Origin: Isochrysis galbana
Taxonomy: Eukaryota; Haptophyta; Isochrysidales; Isochrysidaceae
Direction: 5' to 3'
Assembly: GCA_018136815.1 (NCBI GenBank)
Contig: CM030936.1
Coordinates: 3,858,474-3,922,473 of the forward strand
Length of the DNA stretch: 64,000 bases
Numbering within the stretch: the stretch's first letter is position 1; each line of letters opens with the position of its first letter. The position numbers and the translations under genes were made by a program. Below are positions 37,984-48,490 of the stretch, one piece after another. The notes under the pieces were generated by a model. It saw only the letters and a list, made by a program, of their open reading frames with translations. It did no database searches and was not told the origin of the DNA.

Positions 37984-38600
37984 GGCTGCCTAACGTTTAC
38001 TTTAGGGCCCAACGTTCAGTTAGCGTTCGACTAAAAACTCAAACATTGTTCATGTTCACTTGTGTTCAAGGCCAATCCTCAACGTTGTTCGGCATATTCG
38101 GATATGGTGCCTGGTATGGGATTCTATCGTAGTGGATGACCGAGAAAGCGCCGGCAGCGCGCTCGGTAGAGGTGGGAAGTTGGGTGTTCGAACGCATCTC
38201 GGTACGTTACCGTTTAGGCGGTTTTTTCGCCAATGCCGATATTCGACAAGATGTGCGAGGCTGGAGAGGGCAATTGGCTCGGCCACTAGAGCAGCATATC
38301 TTGATTTAACGTTTTCTGCTGTCCTAGTTGAAATGGATGAAAGAAAAGACCATGCCGTCCGCCCGGTCGCGGTGCCAAATTAGCCGCTCTAGCCCTCGGT
38401 GACTAGTGGTTCACGTAAGCGTCTTGAGTTTTGTGATACTTTCGTACACATTGAAGTGCAAAATTATGAGTTTGACTTAGGGTCCAGTGTGCAAAGAACC
38501 ACCCCTTGTAGACCCAGTGAGTTGGCGTCAAAATTTTCCTCGTCATTCCATGTTTGTGCCTCGCATGAAGGGCCTCACTAAAAATATACCGGAGGGGGGC
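37984..38600. other. 3' flank of ORF1 copy and intergenic sequence
   Basis: 37990-38040 contains AACGTT motifs (GCCTAACGTTTACTTTAGGG) reminiscent of 3760-3800 ahead of the 3851 LINE fragment. Otherwise nothing recognised. Confidence 0.3.
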
Positions 38601-38619
38601 CCGACTGTATTTCGCGCAC

Positions 38620-38935
38620 CGTCTTCGAAGGCCTGAAATTCGGCATTTTTCGAAAATTTCGCCGGGGAACCCCCATTTTTTTTTGCTGATCCATCCTACC
38701 GGAACCTATAGGGAGCTTATTTAGCCCTTCATTTACCCATAATTGCTGGTGCCCTCCGCACCCCCATAGTGAGTGACCGGGCTAGTAATGGCCAAACAAA
38801 GGCCTAAATAAGCTCCCTATTGGCTATATGTTCTCGGATGGGAGATCAGAAAAAAAAACCGGGGGTCTTCCGGCAAAATTTTCGAAAATTACCCGATTTC
38901 GGGCCTCTGAAGGCCGCGCGGAAATATATTTCAGT
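38620..38935. repeat. Repeat P as a long imperfect hairpin
   Basis: Left arm ~38620-38750 and right arm ~38784-38935 are inverted copies: GGGAGCTTATTTAG pairs with CTAAATAAGCTCCC; the CGAAAATTT and GCCGG blocks also pair. The spacer is GGTGCCCTCCGCACCCCCAT plus AGTGAGTGACCGGGCT (38768-38783). A single-arm copy lies at 61775-61931 and a fragment at 35285. Confidence 0.75.
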
Positions 38936-38939
38936 CCCC

Positions 38940-39590
38940 TTTTTCGAATCCTGCCATGGGAAGTGTGATTGTGATCCGGAGGGGGGCACTCTGAAAAATG
39001 CTGCTAGACGCCACGAGATGGGCTCCGGGCATCACCTCCTCAAGACGAGTGAGGATTTCTTTCGATGGGCGCAGCTTGAGAGTGGGCTATCCGTGCCAGT
39101 GAAAAGCTTTGAGGAGAAGAATGGCAAGGGGATATTTCGCCGATTCTTTCATTTCATCCCGATCAAAGGCCCGGGCGCTGTCAATCGAGCCAATAGACCA
39201 AAGTTCAAGTCAGCTGATGGGAGCTCCAAGATGCATGAAGTTGTGGATATTGGCGTGCCAGGCACCGTTTCTACCCTTCTACCCGTCGGGCAGCATGTCA
39301 CGCTTGTAAAGCTTGCTGGGCAGGAGATCGCCGACGGTGCGCTTACAAGGATTATGTTGGAGAGCCTATTGAGCTGCAGCTCAGGAAAGAGTCTGTGCCA
39401 ACTACTAGTTTGAACCGAGTGACACGACAGGATCTCGATCGCCAAGGGGTGGCGCGAGCACGGCTTGCCAAATTTGGCTCCTGCGTTTGTGTGGAAACCG
39501 CTAGCTCAGAGCGACAGGTACCTTGGGTGCTAGCCAAAGTGTTGGAAGAGTATCGAACACGTCTTAGCGAGCAACGATTGGCGCAACGGT
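38940..39590 (+). pseudogene. Transposase-related relic (HGKxxxD...GGTLK type)
   Basis: In frame: FFESCHGKCDCDPEGGTLKN, then SEDFFRWAQLESGLSVPV, RRFFHFIP and VVDIGVPGTVS. In a second frame: RQVPWVLAKVLEEY. The HGK...D..GG.LK motif followed by an A-x-x-x-F-x-W helix is seen in several eukaryotic transposon-encoded DDE-like proteins. Frameshifted, no start. Family not settled. Confidence 0.4.
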
Positions 39591-40459
39591 TCGAGCTCAC
39601 GATGCAACCTAGCCACAGTTTGATCGAGCAATGCACCGTTCAGCTTCTTCCTATTCGGCGCTTTGTATGAGGGCTGTGCCATCTTCAATGCCGTCACCAT
39701 AGCAATGAATTTTGGATGGTCTGCCACTGCGGCCGGAATATTGCAAGCGTAAAACATTTCCGCTATTGCCGCATCGCACGCGTCCTTGCTCGCACCACCA
39801 AAGCTCAAGGGCATCTGACCACCTGAGCCCATAGCGCGCGCTTGCGCCTCACCAACTCCACGCGACCCATCACTCACGCCAGTTGCCTCATCCACTTGCC
39901 TCACTGCCTCCTTTCGCCTTTTCTTGCTCTCCTTGTCGGCCTCGTTCTTCCGCACCCTATCGAGAAGGATCAGAAAGGAGGGGTGTGTGGCAGCACACCT
40001 TGCAGACATGTTGCGACCCATGAGGTGATCGACAACACGCGTGGCGCCCCCCCGACGTGCCGCGCCACAACCCAAGCAGCTCCACCTAGGCATGCTGGGG
40101 TCCTCTTCCGAGGTGATGGTGACGCACGCCCAACAGGGATCAGTGCGCTTCGCCACCAGCGAGTGGCGCTTGCGGCCCACTAGTGGCTGGCTCAGCCCCG
40201 TGGCTCGCGTGGGGAGCACATTGAAGATTGTGCTCCCCTCCCCATCGCAAGCGCGCGGCTCCTCCTCCCCCTCCTCCTCCTCCACTCCACCGCAGTGGCT
40301 TCTCCCATGCAAAAGCGCTGCCCATTGCAGCGGCGCTGCCGTAGGGGTAGGGGGTGGAGGGTTTGCATCGGCGTCGACGGCGGGGACGACGGCGGTGTTG
40401 CGCGCAGCGAGCGCGGAGCGAGAGGCGCGGTCGGGGTTGGGGTTGGGCTGCAAGGACAT
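39530..40459 (-). pseudogene. hAT-type transposase N-terminal fragment
   Basis: ATG at 40459 follows a CT-rich leader. A BED-like zinc finger: RWSCLGCGAARRGGATRVVD, then HLMGRNMSARC (C-x2-C ... H ... C). Then SKDACDAAIAEMFYACNIPA and KFIAMVTALKMAQPSYKAPN followed by RKKLNGALLDQTVARLHREL, the standard hAT segment after the BED finger. The frame ends at 39530 before any catalytic residue. Truncated, though 309 codons remain open; co-option as a BED protein cannot be excluded. Confidence 0.7.
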
Positions 40460-40559
40460 GGAGGTGGCAGGGAGAGAGAGAGGGCAGAGCTCAGTGGAGG
40501 GGGGGGGGCAGACAAAGGGGCCCTGGCGGCAGGGCGACAGACGACGGGGCGATAGCCGA

Positions 40560-40900
40560 AGGACCCCTTTTATTTTTGATTTATGGTGTCCCCCCCCCGG
40601 TACTGTTTTTCGGATTGTTTTTCACTGTTTTTGTACAAAGGCCAAAAACAGACTGTTTTTACTGTTTTTGGAGCCCCCTCCACTGTTTTTCCCATCTAGG
40701 ACTACTAAGTATTTGGCCTCCCGGCCTCCCGCCTCCGGCCTCCGGCTCCGGCCAAATGCAAATGCGGTAAATACGTATGAATACGGTAAATACGTATGTC
40801 CCGCCTCCGGCCAATGGCGGTAAATACGTATATATGTCCCATCTAGGATCGAGGTTTCAAGCACAGACAACAGACACACAGACCAGCGCAAGCAGCGCGG
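40560..40900. repeat. Low-complexity short repeats
   Basis: ACTGTTTTT repeats at 40603-40690; CGGTAAATACGTAT three times (40765, 40785, 40818); CCTCCGGCC repeats; TCCCATCTAGGA twice (40690, 40838). No gene. Confidence 0.7.
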
Positions 40901-40959
40901 TCGTCAAGTCGTCAAGGGGGTGGCCCTAACCATTAGGCACTCAAATACTACTACAAAAC

Positions 40960-41760
40960 TCACGTCGGGGGGAGGGGGGGAGGGGGGAGGGGGAGGGGGG
41001 GGGCCGCGGCTTCTTCCTCTGCCGCCGACCCGCGTGGCGACGCGGCCGCGACCCCCGCCCCGCCCCCGCCCCCCCTCGCCCCTCCTCGGCGACACGGCGG
41101 AGCGAAAGGGAGGGAAGGCGGCTGAGGTGAGCCCGCTCCATGACGCGGCCGCTTGCTGCCCCTAGCCCGCCGCTCTCCCCCTCCCCCGCCCAACCTTCCC
41201 TCCCTTCCCCCCTCCCCCCCCCCTCCTTTCTCTCCCAGCCTCTCCAATCCCGCCTCCCCTCCCCACCCCCTGCGCCCTCTCTCCGCACGCTCTTTCGCGC
41301 CTGTGACGATCACCTGACTCTCTTTCCGATGGGCACGCGCCCGCTGAGCGAGGCTTTATCCTCCAATTGACCCGAGGCGCACAATCCCAGCCCCTCCCCT
41401 TATCTCACCCGTTCTACCCTTTTTCCCGTGCGATGAGGAGGCAACAAACTCGTTAGATAGGGACAGATGACGCTTCGGCGGCTGATTCTGCAACTTGTTT
41501 GGCTGTGGTTCTGAGCGCGTCCCCCATTCCCCTCGCCCTCGCCGCCCTCGCCCCCCCCTCCGGCATCCCTGTCGCACCCTTTGCCTCACTGGCTCGTGGC
41601 TTTCCTCCACCACTACACTCCTTTGCACAATCTGCTCTCACTCGGCGGGGCTGATGCAATCTCATGTATTCGCGACAAAGAGGTCAAACCATGGGCCCTT
41701 CGGATCGATAGGACTGACCCGCTGTGACCGCGCCCCTTCCCATTGCTTGATTTGCTAGCA
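40960..41760. other. Switch from G/A-rich to C/T-rich; no resolvable gene
   Basis: G/A-rich on + to ~41010, then C/T-rich to ~41325, followed by ATG 41329 (MGTRPLSEALSSN, stop). It looks like a leader plus start codon, but I could not connect any exon in phase. 41640-41710 reads plausibly (GGADAISCIRDKEVKPWALR) without support. Confidence 0.25.
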
Positions 41761-42060
41761 CTCTATGCCCAAAACCTGTCCTTTATTTCTGCTTCCCTTA
41801 GAGCAGCATGCTGAACGTCGTGATCTCGAGGCATCATATTTGATATTCCATGAGTGCGTCCATGTTCGTAAAGCAATAGGCAACGACGATAGCTTGTTCG
41901 CAACGAAGGTCCACCCTCCCTTATCGGGTACGTTCGCACACTGATGTTCACATCGTTTTGAGGTGCTGCCACGACGTGCCCACGCATGAGCACCCTCCAC
42001 ACGTGAGGATGATTTTTTTTAGAAGCGGAGTGCCCTTGCCTGATGTGCGATGACGTTTTC

Positions 42061-42421
42061 TCAATACAGACTAGAATCTCGCATCGGGTCACTGCCCATG
42101 TGCGTGCCCATGCCGAAAATACCCATTGAGCGGAGCACGTTGAAGGCGATGTAGAGAGAGAGACAGTCCACTCCCTCTTAGTCGGAGAGCCTGTCTGTTC
42201 ATGTGCAAGTTTCGGATGAAAGCTCGTGATCTTCACAGGCTAAGCGGCACGCTTGTCAACGTCCGGAACTGCTGTTTCAGCGATGCTCGACCGCATGCTT
42301 CATCTACACACGGGCGCTTCACGATGCCCGTGACGTTAAACCGCATGCAACATTGCCGCTGTGCATCATCATCCAACTCTTCGAGCGCGTCACTGCTGCA
42401 CTCGGAGTCTTTGGTGTTGCA
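42061..42421 (-). CDS. Last two exons of an unidentified spliced gene
   Basis: Exon 42421-42251 and terminal exon 42174-42061, joined in phase across a GT-AG intron (42175-42250). The first reads as ordinary protein (CNTKDSECSSDALEELDDDA ..., RFNVTGIVKRPCVDEACGRA, LKQQFRTLTS); the second GVDCLSLYIAFNVLRSMGIF, GMGTHMGSDPMRDSSLY then stop. An AG acceptor precedes 42421. Upstream exons (towards 43180) could not be fixed; candidate text near 42590-42650 includes DAPKSGAIESNHRV. The C-x4-C pair with flanking strands faintly recalls a ubiquitin-hydrolase zinc ribbon, not enough for a call. Confidence 0.5.
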
Positions 42422-42429
42422 CTTTCAGA

Positions 42430-43600
42430 TGATTTTCCTTACCACCAAGTACAAATTACGGCTTCCCACCCCAGGTTTCCATGCTCGAATGCTGATTGCT
42501 CTTTTATTTGCTACAGCGATGTGGCCTCAGTACGTGAACAGACTGAGTTCGAAACAGCAAGAGGGGCTGCACCGACAAACCACTGATTCTTGTGGACGGA
42601 CTCGATGGTTGCTTTCGATCGCACCGCTCTTGGGCGCATCTCTAGACTGCGTGAGCAACCGGGCCGGCCAGGTACAGTGACGCCCACTCGCACGCCCTTG
42701 CCCGTCAACCTGTTTCCAACAGCTGTTCCCCATGTTTTGCGGCCAAGAATATTGGGCGTGTGTGCGCGGTGCACATGGTCTGCACGGCCCGCCGAGCTTG
42801 TTATTATAGTAGTATATGCAAAGAGAAGCGCCCTCCACCCGTTTGACCGGGCTTGGGCCAAAGATCAACTGCTATTCCTATCGCCCATGGCTGCCGGTTG
42901 TGCCCCAGCTCAAGTGAAGAGACAACTGGATGACGAATCCGATGCACGGCCGAGGCGGGTGCTGATGACGTCTTGTCCGCAGCATTGGCCGGAGCCTGCT
43001 TACCTGAGAGAGACCACGAGGCATTTGTCTGATGAGCTGGTTGGGTACCAATCTGCACCATGAGCTTTCGCACATCACAATCACGCAGTTCACGGGAACA
43101 CACTTTCTTTGGTGCGAGGCAGCTCACCGGTATCTCCACGCACAGCAATCGAGCTTTGCCAAGAAATAAATCGCCTCTCAACCTTGTCTTCCCTGCCCGC
43201 TCAGGCCGCTAGCATTGAAGTTGTTGCGACCGGCAATGACCGTGCCGCTAAGAGCACTCAACTTTGGCCATCACAGCAAAACCTTGTCAGCTGTGTCCGT
43301 CTCGCATTACGATGTCGCACACCAAGATGTTTTTGTCCGTGTACTTCCTTCCAACGGTGGATATATGATATATCTAGCTTGACTATCACGGTGGCAATTT
43401 GAATACTATTGCTCATTAAATTTTTTTAACATTCGCCTCTCGCCCCACGCGCGGCTCTGGTTTCTGCCTCTTCGCGAGCTCATCCTGCCTTGCGGCCACT
43501 CTCTTGGTGCGCTACTCATGAGTGCTAATAGATGTCAATTAACAATCAATTAAAATTGAAAAATGAGTATCCGTGCTGCGCTACTCCTACTCCCACTAAC
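42430..43600. other. Probable unresolved upstream exons and intergenic
   Basis: Several short plausible coding stretches on both strands, none assignable. 43400-43600 is AT-rich with no feature. Confidence 0.25.
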
Positions 43601-43659
43601 TACTAAAAATATTCAAAAACTAGCCGCTGCTTGCACGGCGCGAGGCAGATTGCTAGTGC

Positions 43660-43882
43660 TATTCGAGTCGCCCGACGTAGGTCGGTCCGCCTCAATGGGT
43701 TTTCCCTCATTGTAGCTTGTGGGGAGTTGTAATGGGAGCCGGGGGTTTGCGAGGGGGGAGATTCGGAGGGGTGCATATGCGTATGTTTCTAGTGACAGCA
43801 CACGTCAAGGCGTACGGGCAGGTGCGCTGAGGGGTGTCGTGATAGTACCGGGCTAGTGGCAGTAGTGGTACTAACGCTCAGA
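43660..43882 (+). repeat. Interspersed repeat R6, copy 1
   Basis: Inverted relative to 50550-50765: GGTCCGCCTCAATGGGTTTT, CCCTCATT, TGTGGGGAGTT, GAGGGGTGCATA, CAGGTGCGCTGAGG and AGTAGTGGTACTAAYGCTCA recur. Roughly 78% by eye. Confidence 0.75.
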
Positions 43883-44002
43883 TGTTTTATTATTATTATG
43901 AGGGTCGAGCCCGCGGCTCGATCCCCAGTTTCTTACCGGGTCGACGGCCAAATTCATGTTTAGCTTTCTTAATGCTGGGGTTTTCAATGGTGCACCTATA
44001 CT

Positions 44003-44102
44003 NNNNNNNNNNNNNNNNNNNNNNNNNNNNNNNNNNNNNNNNNNNNNNNNNNNNNNNNNNNNNNNNNNNNNNNNNNNNNNNNNNNNNNNNNNNNNNNNNN
44101 NN
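44003..44102. other. Assembly gap (100 N)
   Basis: Exactly 100 Ns. A LINE 3' end starts directly after it, so the gap probably hides the rest of a LINE copy. Confidence 0.99.
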
Positions 44103-44262
44103 CGGTACACACCGTCTGCCACCGGAAACGTACTGCACCCAGTCCCTAGGTAGAGCACGAGGGGACGAGCCGCAAGGCAGGTGGAGGGGGGATCAGGGAA
44201 GCGGACGTGGCTGCATGGAGGCTGTGCAGGGTCGCGCGCGCGGCGAGATTATTAAGAAGTTT
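44103..44262 (+). mobile_element. LINE 3' end fragment
   Basis: Matches 30500-30660: CACACCGTCTGCCACYGGA, CTAGGTAGAGCACGAGGGGA and GCGGCGAGATTATTAAGAAG followed by T-run. Confidence 0.85.
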
Positions 44263-44937
44263 TTTATTCGGATTCGAGCGGGGAGAGAGACGAGGCGAAA
44301 TCTTCCCCCGGCCTCACGATAAAAAATATTGGCCCTCAGGATCAACAAGAGTTTTTTTTTCAACCCAGTCTCCACCGCCTCTACCATCTACCATGGCGGC
44401 TAGCGGCCGTCGCCGGCGTGGGAAAGCTGAAATCTAGGCACCCCTACCCCTACGCGATCAGTGCAGTATTGACAATAAGCAATAGCAGATGGCAAATGGC
44501 CACAATGTGCTCGACCAAACTAGAATCAAGGCCTCCCTGAATCACGAAAAGCACCCAGCCAAGGAGCAGTTCGAAGCATCACGTACGTAACAGCCATATG
44601 CCATATGATACTTGAGAATCCACGCATCGAACCCACAATTAGTAGACAGGCAAGGGAGGGCCAACATGGACATTACCTAGACGGCTCCCTCGACGAATGA
44701 TCCGACGGGACAAGTTCGTCACGAAGAATTCGTTCAAGGATTGCTTCATGACGAAACATGACGGCTGGGACATTTTAAGGTGAGTGTCGTTAACATCACC
44801 GCACGACATTTGCGGTACACGTAGTACTCGGATACGTAGATTCAGAGGAGCTGACGCGAGGGCGGGAAAATTCTCGCGCAGCCATGTCCTCGCTTGAGGA
44901 CGTGCACACTTCTGGATATGGCCACCGCGTGCGCAGC
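44263..44937. other. 3' flank of the SLOG-SLATT gene
   Basis: Mixed intergenic sequence with a second T-run motif (44345-44360, AACAAGAGTTTTTTTTTC). No gene. Confidence 0.3.
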
Positions 44938-47717
44938 TTACTTCTTGGGACCATGGTCGCGGCTGCCCATCTCATCGTCCTCTTCGCCCTTGGGAGTGTT
45001 GCTCGTCACGGTGGCGGCGGCGCTCCCCGCAGAAGAGGTCTCCGCGTTCACCATAGCGAGCACGGCGCCTTCCGTCACGCTGAGGCACTCTGCTTTCATT
45101 TGGCGCGTGCGACGATCGACGAGGGACAGGCCCTCCCACTTGGTCAGCAAGTTATGCACGTCGCGCATCGCAATGTTGGTGGCGCTCACCCTTGCAGGGA
45201 GGTTGAGGAACGCTGACATCTCGGTCGCGAGGGTAGCGCATGCCACGGTGAAGGCGACCCAAGTGGCCATCCCCAGCACGGCGAGAATCGCACCGGCCGC
45301 CGTGAAAAGCAACGACACCGCCTCGAGCCCTTGCATCATCAGCGAGAGGCGCGGCGCCAGCTGTTCAAAGTGGGCGGCCAGCGGCCGCGCGCGGTAGTCG
45401 ATATACGTCTCGACCGACATGGTTGTCAGGAAGTCGTCAAAGTCGTCAACGTTGTCGTCAGCCTCTTCTTTGCCCGAAGACATCAGCCGCCGTTGCAGGG
45501 CGAGCAGCGCGCGCTTTTGGCCGGGTGCGCGGGTGAAGAGATTCCTCGCGACGTGCCGGTGCAGGTAGCGGTCGAGCTTTGCGCGGTCCTCCGCCTTTTG
45601 CATGTCGAGCAACTGCACGCCGCGGTGCTGTAACGAGCCTCCCTTGGCCACCTCGGAAGTGAGGGCCTGGGCATAGATTTCCTGCACCTTCTTCGTGAAG
45701 AGCGTGCGTGCACGCTGCTGGTGACCCTTGCCCGGGAGATCTTCATTACCATCCTTTCCGGTGCTCTCCGAGGGCTTGGCCGCGGCGAGGTCGTACTCTA
45801 GCGAGCGCGTGCGGAACTTGTAGATTTCGGCTGTAACGGCGGCCGAGGCGGCGACACAAGTCGCCCACTTCTCATTCGGGCGGAGGCGCGAGCGGAGCGT
45901 GGCGACCATGATGTAGAGGATGGGGAGAATGATGGTGATGTAGCGGAAGACCTCCGATGGCATGGACTTGGACAAGTTGAGTGTACAGCTCTCGTTCTGA
46001 AGCGCATACAGCACCGACGCGAGCGTCGTCAAGATGGCCAGTGTGTAGAGCAGATACTGTAGTAAGACGGCGCGTCCGCGGAAGCGGCGCGCGTTATTGA
46101 ACAGGGCCAGGTGTCTGCGCCAAGCGTTGCGCACAACAGCGGTCTCAGCCTCGCCAAGCCCAAGCTCAGGGACACCACCGTCAGCGAGCGAGAAACAGGC
46201 GGTGAGTGTCTCGAGCATATCCTCGGCCGAGTCATTTATCAGGTCGACGGAAACGATGGACTTTCGGAAGAGGTTGGGCGCGCGGCTCTTAAGCTCGCGC
46301 ATCATCAGAATCTCAGGCACGCCAAACGAAAGGGCCCACTTCTCCTTGGAGACGAGCTCGCACCGCTTGAGCATCTCCGTGGAGTCGAGCAATGGGCCGC
46401 GCGCAAGCAAGCGCTGCAGCGAGCCGAAGGCCTGGGTGACGCCACCCGTGTTGTAGAGCATCACCAGTGGCATGCCTGCGGGGGGGGGGGGGGGGGGGGG
46501 GGATGGGCTGAGCAGCGCCGGGCAGTACGGGAGCGCAGCGGGCAAGGCATACCTGTCTGGATGCGTTGGCGCATACGCTGGTACATCAAGGTGCCACCGT
46601 GCGCACACACGCAACCGACGGGTCCGAGTAGCGACACGTCGATGGCGTCTTCCAGCTCTTCGAAGAGGATGTAGTGCGTCGCACAGCCGTAGAGAGTCTG
46701 GAAACGGCGCAGGGTGACGGAGAGCACGGGTGAGCTTGCGGCGGTGCAACGGCACGGAGAGCGGAGCGCGCACACCTGCATGTAGTGGTACTGCCATTTG
46801 CGCTTGGCGCTGATGGTGCCGTCGGCGTTGCAGTGTTTGGGCTCGGCTGGGCGCGGCAGCGGAAGGTCGGCAAAGGCGAGCGGGTCCGAGTAGTCCGACG
46901 GGTTGTAGAGCCAAGGCAGAGGCACCGTTGTGTGATCGGTGCCCGACCCGATCGGAATGGCCGAGTTCTTCATCATGTCGATCTGATTGAGTTGCTCCCG
47001 CGTAACATCCGAGTGGAAGTTGTGAAGCCGCTCGATTGAGTCGAGCACAATAATGGTGGGGCGCTGCGAAGTGCGTGCAACGGCGAATTCGATGAGCAGC
47101 TCGGCGGTGGCCGACTTGTTTGAGAGCCGGTCAATGACGATCCAGTTGTTGGAGAAGATGGCAGCATCCACAACCGCCGAGAAGACCGTCACGAGCCGCT
47201 GAAAGAGCAGATCATTTACCACCTCGAGCTCGCGTGCGCGACTGGCCTCTTGTGCGGAGGTGCGCGCCGACACGTCCGGGGCGTCGCACGAGCCGCGGCC
47301 CGACCCGCGCGGCGAGGCGGCCTTGCCCGGCGATTGGAGTGGGTGGATGCGACGCTGCGAGCCGGCATGCTCTCCACCGCCAAAGACGGCCTGCGCCATG
47401 GCTGCGAGCGTGGATGTGCCGCTCTGCCTCTCAACGGAGGCGGATGCATGGTGGTGCGCATCATTCCGCCACTCGCTCATCTGCGGTAGCGCGAGCATCG
47501 CCTCCGTGCAGAGCTGCGAGGGATGCGCCGAGCCGGCGTCGCACTGGACGAGAAGGTTGGGCGGCGGCAGCTTCCACGTTTTGGAGGCGATCTCTGCGAG
47601 CTTGGGCGCGGTGAGCCGGTAGTTTGCGGGGACGAAGAGGACTTCCGCCGTCCTGTTGCCCGAGCCGGCTTCTGTGTGGCGGAGGCGGACGCCCTTGAGG
47701 AGAGAGTCGATGGCCAT
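44938..47717 (-). CDS. SLOG (LSDAT/TRPM-type) - SLATT membrane protein
   Basis: Three exons: 47717-46776, 46697-46553, 46475-44938; GT-AG introns of 78 and 77 nt; total 2,625 nt, 874 aa. Residues ~20-480 match the SLOG domain found in TRPM channels: TAEVLFVPANYRL, WKLPPPNLLVQCDAGSAHPS, VVDAAIFSNNWIVIDRLSNK, RPTIIVLDSIERLHNF, then MPLVMLYNTGGVTQAFGSL. Residues ~490-870 have two hydrophobic hairpins (YLLYTLAILTTLASVLYA with RYITIILPILYIMVATL; EAVSLLFTAAGAILAVLGM with WVAFTVACATLATEMSAFL) each followed by a soluble helix (EIYKFRTRSLEYD; MRDVHNLLTKWEGLSLVDRR), the layout of SLATT (DUF4231) effectors. SLOG domains sense or make nucleotide-derived ligands; prokaryotic SLATTs are predicted membrane effectors. 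Role in this alga unknown. ATG 47717 is the first Met after the pyrimidine leader. Confidence 0.8.
46476..46552 (-). other. Intron with a ~22-nt poly-C polypyrimidine tract
   Basis: The G-run at 46480-46501 is, on the coding strand, a pure C tract ending one codon from the CAG acceptor. It disguises the splice junction and would break naive gene models. Confidence 0.7.
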
Positions 47718-47819
47718 GGGAGGCCGGCCTCTGGGTGGCTGAGAGGAGGCTGGGGCGTGATCGCGGGCCTCGGTCGAGCGGAGCGAGTGCGGAGGTGCGG
47801 AGGAGGTCGATGGGGGTCG

Positions 47820-47937
47820 GCTGGTGCACTCGTGGTGAGGGGGAGGGAGGGGGGGAGAGGACATTGGGGAGGGGGAGGGGGAGGGAGGGAGGGAGGGAGG
47901 GAGGGAGGGGGGAGAGAGAGAGAAAGAGAGAGAGGAG

Positions 47938-47973
<36 letters not shown>

Positions 47974-48250
47974 TCGTGCGTGACGTTGAGAGGCGGAGAG
48001 GGAGCGCTGTGAATGAAAGAGGAGGTGTGAAGAAACTCGACGATGAAGAAAAGAAATCGAGTTGGGTCAGAAAACGAGGGTGCGACTCTGAGGGACATGC
48101 CATCCACAAGAGAGAGAGAGAGAGAGAGAGAGAGGCAAAACAGAAGAGACTCGACGATGGAGGAGAGGGGGAGGAGAGCTTCCTCAATGATTCCTGTGAC
48201 GAGAGATGGTTCTCCACAATTTCGAGGTATCTCCCTCTCCCCCCTCTCTG
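47820..48250 (-). promoter_or_regulatory. Pyrimidine-rich leader of the SLOG-SLATT gene
   Basis: G/A and (GA)n tracts on + (47840-47970, 48105-48135), i.e. C/T on the coding strand, 100-500 nt upstream of the ATG. Confidence 0.45.
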
Positions 48251-48420
48251 CGCCCTCTCTCCCCCTCTCCCTCCCCTTTCTCACTTCTCCCTCCCTCCAT
48301 ATCTCTCTCTCTCTCCCCCCCCCTCTCCCCGCCCCCCCCTCCCCCTCCCCCCGCGGGTCACTCTCTCCTCTCCTCTCGAGACCCCCCCCCTCCCCCCGCG
48401 ACCTCAACTGCCCTCACTTC
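48240..48420 (+). repeat. CT-rich tract facing the opposite way
   Basis: The + strand becomes C/T-rich immediately after the G/A tract, as at a divergent promoter. No plus-strand gene was recognised downstream. Confidence 0.35.
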
Positions 48421-48435
48421 TCTCACTTCAGTGCG

Positions 48436-48490
48436 TTTGGGCAAAAGACTTCGGTGTGGGCAAAACGGACAGAAGTCTTTTTGCCCCAAA
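48436..48490. repeat. Strong hairpin
   Basis: TTTGGGCAAAAGACTTC (48436-48452) pairs with GAAGTCTTTTTGCCCCAAA (48472-48490) with two single-base bulges and a 19-nt loop. Possible structured RNA or element end. Confidence 0.6.

Noticed and set aside
41140-41370. Gene starting MGTRPLSEALSSN at 41329
   Set aside because: Leader composition fits, but no donor or in-phase downstream exon was found; kept only as a composition note.
43895-43960. tRNA-like GGGTCGAGCCCGCGGCTCGA
   Set aside because: A short inverted repeat only; no cloverleaf.
44884-45397. Plus-strand frames opposite the SLATT region
   Set aside because: Antisense shadow of a high-GC coding exon.
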